Shown: piece by piece, positions 52,573 through 57,425 of the stretch
Layout: each line of letters begins with the position of its first letter
Numbering within the stretch: position 1 is the stretch's first letter
Source: an uncultured Sphingopyxis sp.
GTDB lineage: Bacteria; Pseudomonadota; Alphaproteobacteria; Sphingomonadales; Sphingomonadaceae
DNA: 57,425 nt
Assembly (NCBI GenBank): GCA_937957805.1
Contig: CALFXW010000196.1
Coordinates: 1-57,425, forward strand
Direction: 5' to 3'
Notes under the pieces: model-generated
Database searches by the model: none
What the model was told of the DNA's origin: nothing
The model's input: the letters and a program-made list of their open reading frames with translations, nothing else
Translations under genes and position numbers: made by a program

Positions 52573-53903
52573 CACACCAACCCCTTGCGCTTGGCGCGGA
52601 TATAGGTGTCGAGCAGCGCGCCGCTCAATTGGTGAAAGGGTGCTTCGATGACCAATGCACCCATTTGGCGCAGCCGCGCGGCAACCAGCCGCCGGTCACG
52701 CAGCAAATCCGCCGCGACAATCGCTTGGGAGAGGGCGTCTGCATCGCCCACCGGGGCGGCGGCGATCCCTTCCAGTTCACTGTCGGTTGCAAGGACGAAC
52801 AGCAGCAAATGGCGGCGGGTCAACCGCTCTGCCGCACGCAACATCAATTCCGCGCTGGCCGCATCGGCAAATTCGGTGAAGATGACCAACATCGCGCGGC
52901 GTTTCAGCTTGGCCGATATGGCTGCCAGCCCCAGGGTGAAGTTCGTTTCCTCTGCCGCATAGTCGATGTCAGCCACCGCGCGGCGCAGCGCCGCAAAATC
53001 GCGCGCGCGCGCATATTCGCGTGTGCCAACCCATGGTCGTCCGGCGATGGTGGCGATGGAGACGCGATCTTCCATCCGGAGCGCGACATAGCCGAGCGCC
53101 AGCGCCGCCGACACCGCGCGGTCGAGCCGTGCTTCGCGCGCGCCGTCGGGGGTGGCGACCGGCCCGCTCATCATCCGGCCACGGTCGATGATCAGCAGGA
53201 TGCGGTTGTCGCGTTCGCTTTCAAATTGTTTGGCGTAAATATCATTATGCCGCGCCGATTGTTTCCAATCTATGGCGCGGCGGTCAAACCCCGGCTGAAA
53301 ACGCACCAGCGTATCAAATTCGCTCCCCTCCCCCATGCGGGCGGTTAGGCGCTGACCGACCTGCGCCTCGCGCGTGAAAAGCGGGATGGCAAATTGTTCG
53401 ACCGCGCGAATGGAGGGCACAACCGACACTGACATGTCGAGCGAAATCCGCCGCTGCATCCGCACCAACCCCATCGGCCCCTGCCAACCGACCCATGCGG
53501 CGTGGATGCGCGCCATACCGCGCCTGAGCGCGCTGATGGCGATGTTCGCCACCAAGCCGCCATCATCGGCAAGCCGCAATTGCTGATCGATCCGCCCGCC
53601 AGACGCCAAATTTGCATCCAGCGCCAAGGCTAAACGCGCATCGCGCGGCCGCCCGCGACCCCCTGTTGCCACCCGCACGGCCAGCAATAATGGGTCGCCA
53701 ACCCCCACCGCCGATGGCGCGTCGAGTGCCAATAGAGCGCGGGCAATCGGCGGTGCGCGAAACATGTCAAACACCATCAACGCGATCATCAGACCGACCC
53801 AAATGGCGGCGATCACCCATAAATCGGCGCGCCAAATCGCTGCCGCCAACGCCATCGGCGCACCCAGCGCAATCAGCAAAATGGCGCGCGGCGTCGGGGC
53901 CAT
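52572..53903 (-). CDS. DUF58 family protein with N-terminal membrane helices
   Basis: A 443-residue protein of the DUF58 family, whose C-terminal half resembles a von Willebrand A-like domain. Two N-terminal membrane helices (about 5-45) lead to a beta-rich part, then the diagnostic GEGSEFDTLVRFQPGFDRRAIDWKQSARHNDIYAKQFE (in pieces, about 195-230). It is the usual partner of MoxR ATPases. One-base overlap with the MoxR gene upstream (stop and start share an A) and with the SpoIIM-like gene downstream. Confidence 0.9.
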   Translation of the reverse strand: MAPTPRAILLIALGAPMALAAAIWRADLWVIAAIWVGLMIALMVFDMFRAPPIARALLALDAPSAVGVGDPLLLAVRVATGGRGRPRDARLALALDANLASGGRIDQQLRLADDGGLVANIAISALRRGMARIHAAWVGWQGPMGLVRMQRRISLDMSVSVVPSIRAVEQFAIPLFTREAQVGQRLTARMGEGSEFDTLVRFQPGFDRRAIDWKQSARHNDIYAKQFESERDNRILLIIDRGRMMSGPVATPDGAREARLDRAVSAALALGYVALRMEDRVSIATIAGRPWVGTREYARARDFAALRRAVADIDYAAEETNFTLGLAAISAKLKRRAMLVIFTEFADAASAELMLRAAERLTRRHLLLFVLATDSELEGIAAAPVGDADALSQAIVAADLLRDRRLVAARLRQMGALVIEAPFHQLSGALLDTYIRAKRKGLV

Positions 53904-54859
53904 CAGCGCGGGGCTTCGACCGCGTCGATAAGATCGCGGACGATATTGTCCACGCTGCGCCCGTCGATTTCCGCGCTCGGCGACAGCAGCAGCCGGTGGC
54001 GCAACAGGTCAAAGGCGATGGCCTGCACATCATCGGGGATGACATAATCGCGTCCCGCCAGCGCCGCCGTCGCTGCCGCTGCCCGCGCCATCAATGCGGC
54101 GGCACGCGGGCTTGCCCCGACCGCCAAGTCCGGGCTTTCGCGCGTCGAACGAATCAGCGTGACGATATATTGCGCAATGGGATCGGCCATTTTGACCCCG
54201 GCGGCCACCTCTATGGCGGCGGCGAGACGCGGCGCATCCGCAACCTTTGCCACCCCCAGAGAGTCAGGGTCGATACGGGTGAAACGCACGCCATGGCCGG
54301 TGACGATGCGCAATTCAGCTGCTGCATCGGGGTAGGGCACCGACAATTTGAACAGGAAACGGTCGAGCTGCGCCTCCGGCAAGGGGTAGACGCCCTGGCT
54401 TTCAATCGGGTTTTGCGTTGCAATCACCGTGAAGCGGTCGGAAAGCAAATGGCTTTCACCATCGAGCGTTACGCGCCGTTCCTGCATCGCCTCCAGCAAC
54501 GCGGCCTGCGTCTTGGGCGGGGTGCGGTTCAATTCATCGGCGAGCAGCAATTCGGTAAAAATCGGCCCGCGCGTCAAGGTAAAGCTCGACGTCTGGAAAT
54601 TGAACAAATTGCTGCCCAATATATCGCCGGGCATCAAATCGGGGGTGAATTGAATCCGCCCGAAGTCGAGGCCGATGGCGCGCGCAAGGCTTTGTACCAA
54701 CAGGGTTTTGGCGGTTCCCGGCGGCCCTTCGAGCAGCGCGTGCCCCCCGGCCAGCACCGTCACCAGCAAGCGTTCGATGATGGCATCCATGCCGACAACC
54801 GCCTTGGCCACTTCTGTTTTTATAGCGCCGGTCAGCGCCTGCAATTCATCCAATGTCAC
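53903..54859 (-). CDS. MoxR family AAA+ ATPase
   Basis: A 318-residue MoxR AAA+ ATPase. Walker A GPPGTAKT, Walker B-type LLLADELNRTPPKTQ and the sensor-like ATQNPIESQGVYPLPEAQLDRF are all present. MoxR proteins act as chaperone-type partners of VWA/DUF58 proteins. The GTG at 54859 is preferred: AAAGG ends nine bases upstream, whereas the earlier ATG at 54868 abuts that site and would overlap the preceding gene by 23 bases. With GTG the overlap is 14 bases. Confidence 0.93.
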   Translation of the reverse strand: MTLDELQALTGAIKTEVAKAVVGMDAIIERLLVTVLAGGHALLEGPPGTAKTLLVQSLARAIGLDFGRIQFTPDLMPGDILGSNLFNFQTSSFTLTRGPIFTELLLADELNRTPPKTQAALLEAMQERRVTLDGESHLLSDRFTVIATQNPIESQGVYPLPEAQLDRFLFKLSVPYPDAAAELRIVTGHGVRFTRIDPDSLGVAKVADAPRLAAAIEVAAGVKMADPIAQYIVTLIRSTRESPDLAVGASPRAAALMARAAAATAALAGRDYVIPDDVQAIAFDLLRHRLLLSPSAEIDGRSVDNIVRDLIDAVEAPR

Positions 54860-56093
54860 GCACCACATCCTTTCGCCATTCGGCCAATTTCTGCGCGGCA
54901 TCGACCGCCGCCAATGTTGAACCCTTTTGATCGAGCGCGCTGGCCAGTTCGGAAAATTTGCGCCCCTGTCGGTCGCTGAACCGGTCAAGCCACGCCCCGA
55001 GCGCTGCTTCATCCAACCCCTGTGGCGCATGGAGCCGCCGCGCCGCAATTTCGCGCACCATTTGCGCATAACGCGGGGCAAAGCGCACGCTTGCACCTGC
55101 CTGAACGATCAGCCGCGCGCTGGTTTGCACCAGCCCTGCCTTGCCCGCCGCGCGCACCCGCATTGCCAAAAGCGGCGGTCCAAAGCGGACAAAACCCTGC
55201 CACAACAAGAAGAGCGTGGCGACAATGATGCAAAGAGTGAGGCCGAGGAAAGGTGGCACCAAGGCCTGACGCAGCAGATTGTGTCGGCTCGCGCCCAGCC
55301 CGTTCAGCGTCACGTCAAAGGCGATGGGCGCATCCGGGCCGGCCAATTTGTCGATAAGGATAAAACCGGCGCGCGCGCGCGCGCTGTCCGCCAATGCCAG
55401 ATTATTGACCAAATCCGGATCGGCCAGGATGGTCGTGTCATAACGGTCTTGCACTTCGGCCACTATGACCTGATTGCCCGCCGTTACCAGTGTCGAAAAA
55501 TAGGGTGATTCAACCGTTTGTAACAGATTGCCCATGCGCACGGACGCTTTGGTGCCATCCCAAAATTCAAGCGCAACAGCCTGTCTCTGGCGGATTGGGT
55601 TCAAATTTGTCCTGACCTGTCCCGGAACCAATGCGGCGGCGAGCGCAGCGGCATTTTGCGATAGGCCTGTCTGCCGCACCTTGTCGCGCTGCATCGTCTG
55701 TTCGACCTGATATTTGGGCAGGATAATCAACACCGGCGTATGAATGGATGCCAGCCGTTCGCGCAGCGCATCACCGCTGGTCGATGGGGTAGGGGTCAAT
55801 ATGGTAAGGCCATCGCCACCAGAAAATCCCGGCGCGCCGCCATCAGGATCGCGCAATATGGTGACTTCATGCCCGCCCGTCCGCAACAACTGCACCACCC
55901 CGGCATAGCCATTGGCCGCGCGCGACATGGCATGGCCGCCGCCGTCGCGCCCGCTCGATAATTCGGGGGCAAAGGCGGTAAGCGCCCAAAAGCCGATAAA
56001 GCCAAACACGCCCGCTGCAATCAGCCCGAAAATCAGGCGCGGGTTGAACGCGCCTTCACCTCCCTTTGCCCCCGCGGCCGCCACGCCGGTCAT
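54846..56093 (-). CDS. DUF4350 domain membrane protein
   Basis: A 415-residue membrane protein with an N-terminal helix (about 20-45) and a second one (about 265-285). The soluble periplasmic-side part starts with SSGRDGGGHAMSRAANGYAGVVQLLRTGGHEV, resembling the DUF4350 fold, and the C-terminal 120 residues are helical and probably cytosolic. Function unknown; DUF4350 proteins occur with DUF4129 and MoxR. The ATG at 56093 overlaps the DUF4129 stop by 4 bases; the frame opens slightly earlier at a TTG. Confidence 0.82.
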   Translation of the reverse strand: MTGVAAAGAKGGEGAFNPRLIFGLIAAGVFGFIGFWALTAFAPELSSGRDGGGHAMSRAANGYAGVVQLLRTGGHEVTILRDPDGGAPGFSGGDGLTILTPTPSTSGDALRERLASIHTPVLIILPKYQVEQTMQRDKVRQTGLSQNAAALAAALVPGQVRTNLNPIRQRQAVALEFWDGTKASVRMGNLLQTVESPYFSTLVTAGNQVIVAEVQDRYDTTILADPDLVNNLALADSARARAGFILIDKLAGPDAPIAFDVTLNGLGASRHNLLRQALVPPFLGLTLCIIVATLFLLWQGFVRFGPPLLAMRVRAAGKAGLVQTSARLIVQAGASVRFAPRYAQMVREIAARRLHAPQGLDEAALGAWLDRFSDRQGRKFSELASALDQKGSTLAAVDAAQKLAEWRKDVVRDIG

Positions 56094-56809
56094 GCGCGCA
56101 CCCGCCAATGCGCGCCAAAGGCAAAGCTTTCATATTGGGCACGCGCCGCCGACCAATCATCAGCATCGATCGCCCGCTCGGCCCAAAAGCCGCGTTCGAC
56201 GATGGCGCCAATATGGGCAAAGGCCTGTCGCGCGGCTTCGGGCAATTCGTGCAGCATGGCGATGGAACGCGCGGTAAAGGCCGGACGAACCAGCCCGGGG
56301 CGGCGATAGCCAATATCCTCAACACTGCGTTCAAGCAGCAGGTGCACCGCCTCTGCAAAGCGGCCATTGGCGGCGAGCGCGTCTGCCGCTTGCAACAAAT
56401 TGTGCGCGCCCGCTGCATCGGGCTGCCATGATGCTTCATCGGGCGCATCAGCGCGTTGGCGGCGACGCCCAAAGCGCAGCCGATCCACAAAATCGCGCAC
56501 CGCCGGTATCAGCATATAGGCGATGGCCACCACCGCGACCAATATCAGCGCAAAAGCGATCAGCCGCACCAACCAGTCGCCATCGCCGCCCAGCCAGCGG
56601 AAAAGCTGGCTGAACCAGCCATTGGAAGATGGCATCGTTGGCGGCGGCGGGGCGGGGGCAAATTGCAATTGGTAACTGCTGTCACCCTGAATTTGCCGGA
56701 TGGTTGCGTCCAGCGCATCACCCCCGCCCTTGCCCGCATTGGGTGCGGCGGCCAGCGGCGCGGCAGCCAAAAATGCAAGCGCATAGGGCGCAGCCCGCGC
56801 GATCTGCAT
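56090..56809 (-). CDS. DUF4129 domain membrane protein
   Basis: A 239-residue protein that is first in the operon. Signal-like N-terminus (residues about 1-22), a periplasmic Pro/Gly-rich segment, one membrane helix (about 79-103), a basic stretch FGRRRQR, then a C-terminal helical domain with the family-like EAVHLLLERSVEDI...RPAFTARSIA (in pieces). In many transglutaminase-like proteins a DUF4129 domain is fused to the enzyme; here it stands alone. AGGA lies six bases before the ATG at 56809 and three before the adjacent ATG at 56812, so 56809 is chosen. Confidence 0.82.
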   Translation of the reverse strand: MQIARAAPYALAFLAAAPLAAAPNAGKGGGDALDATIRQIQGDSSYQLQFAPAPPPPTMPSSNGWFSQLFRWLGGDGDWLVRLIAFALILVAVVAIAYMLIPAVRDFVDRLRFGRRRQRADAPDEASWQPDAAGAHNLLQAADALAANGRFAEAVHLLLERSVEDIGYRRPGLVRPAFTARSIAMLHELPEAARQAFAHIGAIVERGFWAERAIDADDWSAARAQYESFAFGAHWRVRA

Positions 56810-56888
56810 CATATTTCCTATCCGCGCCCCTGCCGCCATCGCCCTTGCATGACGGGGCAGGGCGGCAATGGCAAGCCTGTTGCGCCGC

Positions 56889-57425
56889 TTATTCGGCGGC
56901 CATCGCCATCGGGGCTGCTTGCGGTCCGCGAATGACCCGTCCGGGCAGCGCGCCTGCCATTTCGCCGTTGCGGAATGTCACCTGCCCCGATTTGATCGTC
57001 GCGACATAGCCATCGGCCTTTTGCAACAAGCGCTTACCCCCGGCGGGCAGGTCAAAGGCGAGCCAGGGCTTGCCCAATTTTATCGCGTCCATGTCAATGA
57101 TGTTGATGTCGGCGAGCATGCCCGGTGCGATAATGCCGCGATCTTCGAGACCATATAGCAGCGCCGTATCGCGGCACTGCCGCTTGACCGCCTGTTCGAG
57201 CGGGATGCGCTTGCCGCGCCGACGCCCCTTTACCCAATGTTCCAGCATGAAGGTCGGGCTGGCGGCATCGCAAATCGTGCCGCAATGCGCGCCACCGTCC
57301 GACAGGCTGTTCACCGTATCATCAGCATTTTGCAATTCTTCAAGGAAGTCGAGGTTGCCGTCCGCATAGTTGAGGATTGGCAGATAGATAAAGCCCGTGC
57401 CATCGTCTGCGCACAACATGTCATA
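56889..57425 (-). CDS. N-acyl-D-amino-acid deacylase-type amidohydrolase (C-terminal part)
   Basis: The C-terminal 178 residues of an amidohydrolase-family protein; the N-terminal part lies beyond the right edge. The segment SLSDGGAHCGTICDAASPTFMLEHWV (in pieces) and GIIAPGMLADINIIDMDAI are typical of D-aminoacylases, in which a catalytic Asp sits in the SDGGAH motif. The C-terminus ends with AAPMAMAAE. Frame is continuous to the window end. Only 79 bases separate its stop from the DUF4129 start, so it lies upstream of the MoxR operon on the same strand and may share a transcript with it. Confidence 0.83.
   Translation of the reverse strand, partial: YDMLCADDGTGFIYLPILNYADGNLDFLEELQNADDTVNSLSDGGAHCGTICDAASPTFMLEHWVKGRRRGKRIPLEQAVKRQCRDTALLYGLEDRGIIAPGMLADINIIDMDAIKLGKPWLAFDLPAGGKRLLQKADGYVATIKSGQVTFRNGEMAGALPGRVIRGPQAAPMAMAAE

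Noticed and set aside
53612..54979. 455-codon plus-strand frame across DUF58 and MoxR
   Set aside because: Antisense shadow of two well-defined genes.
1..57425. CRISPR array, prophage or riboswitch
   Set aside because: No regularly spaced repeats, phage structural genes or recognisable riboswitch aptamers were found on either strand.

Overview
The window reads as a stretch of ordinary chromosome from a GC-rich alphaproteobacterium, most likely a member of the Sphingomonadales. That placement is inferred from gene content and order (hisS-prfA-prmC-DUF4167, rsmI-yraN-gshB, grxC-DUF1178, radA-cvpA, orphan Flp pilins, many short sphingomonad-type hypothetical proteins) and from codon usage. No database search was possible, so the genus is open (Sphingopyxis or Sphingorhabdus relatives are guesses). 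Genes are dense, many starts overlap the preceding stop (ATGA or TGATG), and no intergenic gap clearly exceeds about 300 bases.

Layout. Bases 1-150 hold an imperfect palindrome and other sequence resembling the outer end of an insertion sequence whose body would lie to the left. Next come a PilZ protein, a small unknown ORF and a minus-strand operon rsmI-yraN-gshB-dedA, divergent from an LpoA-like lipoprotein gene. 5.0-13.4 kb carries a transaldolase, a DUF2490 barrel, a DUF4197 lipoprotein, a plus-strand run radA-cvpA-NifU-like-CPA2 antiporter-DUF423, and aroK-aroB. 13.5-19.6 kb carries a proline-rich secreted protein, xerD, accA, an M48 peptidase and two Flp pilins, each with its own Rho-independent terminator. 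19.7-27 kb carries mutT, a methyltransferase, comF, grxC, DUF1178, tRNA-Arg(CCT), a DUF885 metallopeptidase-like protein, queF and a membrane protein with a proline-rich region.

27-40 kb holds sseA-metC-mscS, ppa, an M61 peptidase, hisS-prfA-prmC-DUF4167, and a minus-strand operon of an aldehyde dehydrogenase, a DUF454 protein and a thiamine-diphosphate enzyme. 40.4-48.8 kb is a long plus-strand run: an SMP-30 lactonase, a HAD phosphatase, the CoA-transferase subunits scoA and scoB separated by a HAD-like lipoprotein, an aspartyl hydroxylase-like protein, a nuclease, and leuC and leuD separated by a metallo-beta-lactamase-fold lipoprotein.

The right end (50-56.8 kb) is a tightly overlapped minus-strand operon DUF4129 - DUF4350 - MoxR ATPase - DUF58 - SpoIIM-like - RDD - nitroreductase. 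A MoxR/DUF58/transglutaminase-like or SpoIIM/RDD association recurs in bacteria, but its job in a non-sporulating Gram-negative cell is unknown. This is the strongest candidate here for an uncharacterised system. The last feature is the C-terminal part of a D-amino-acylase-type amidohydrolase cut by the window edge. No CRISPR array, complete mobile element, prophage or integrated island was seen.
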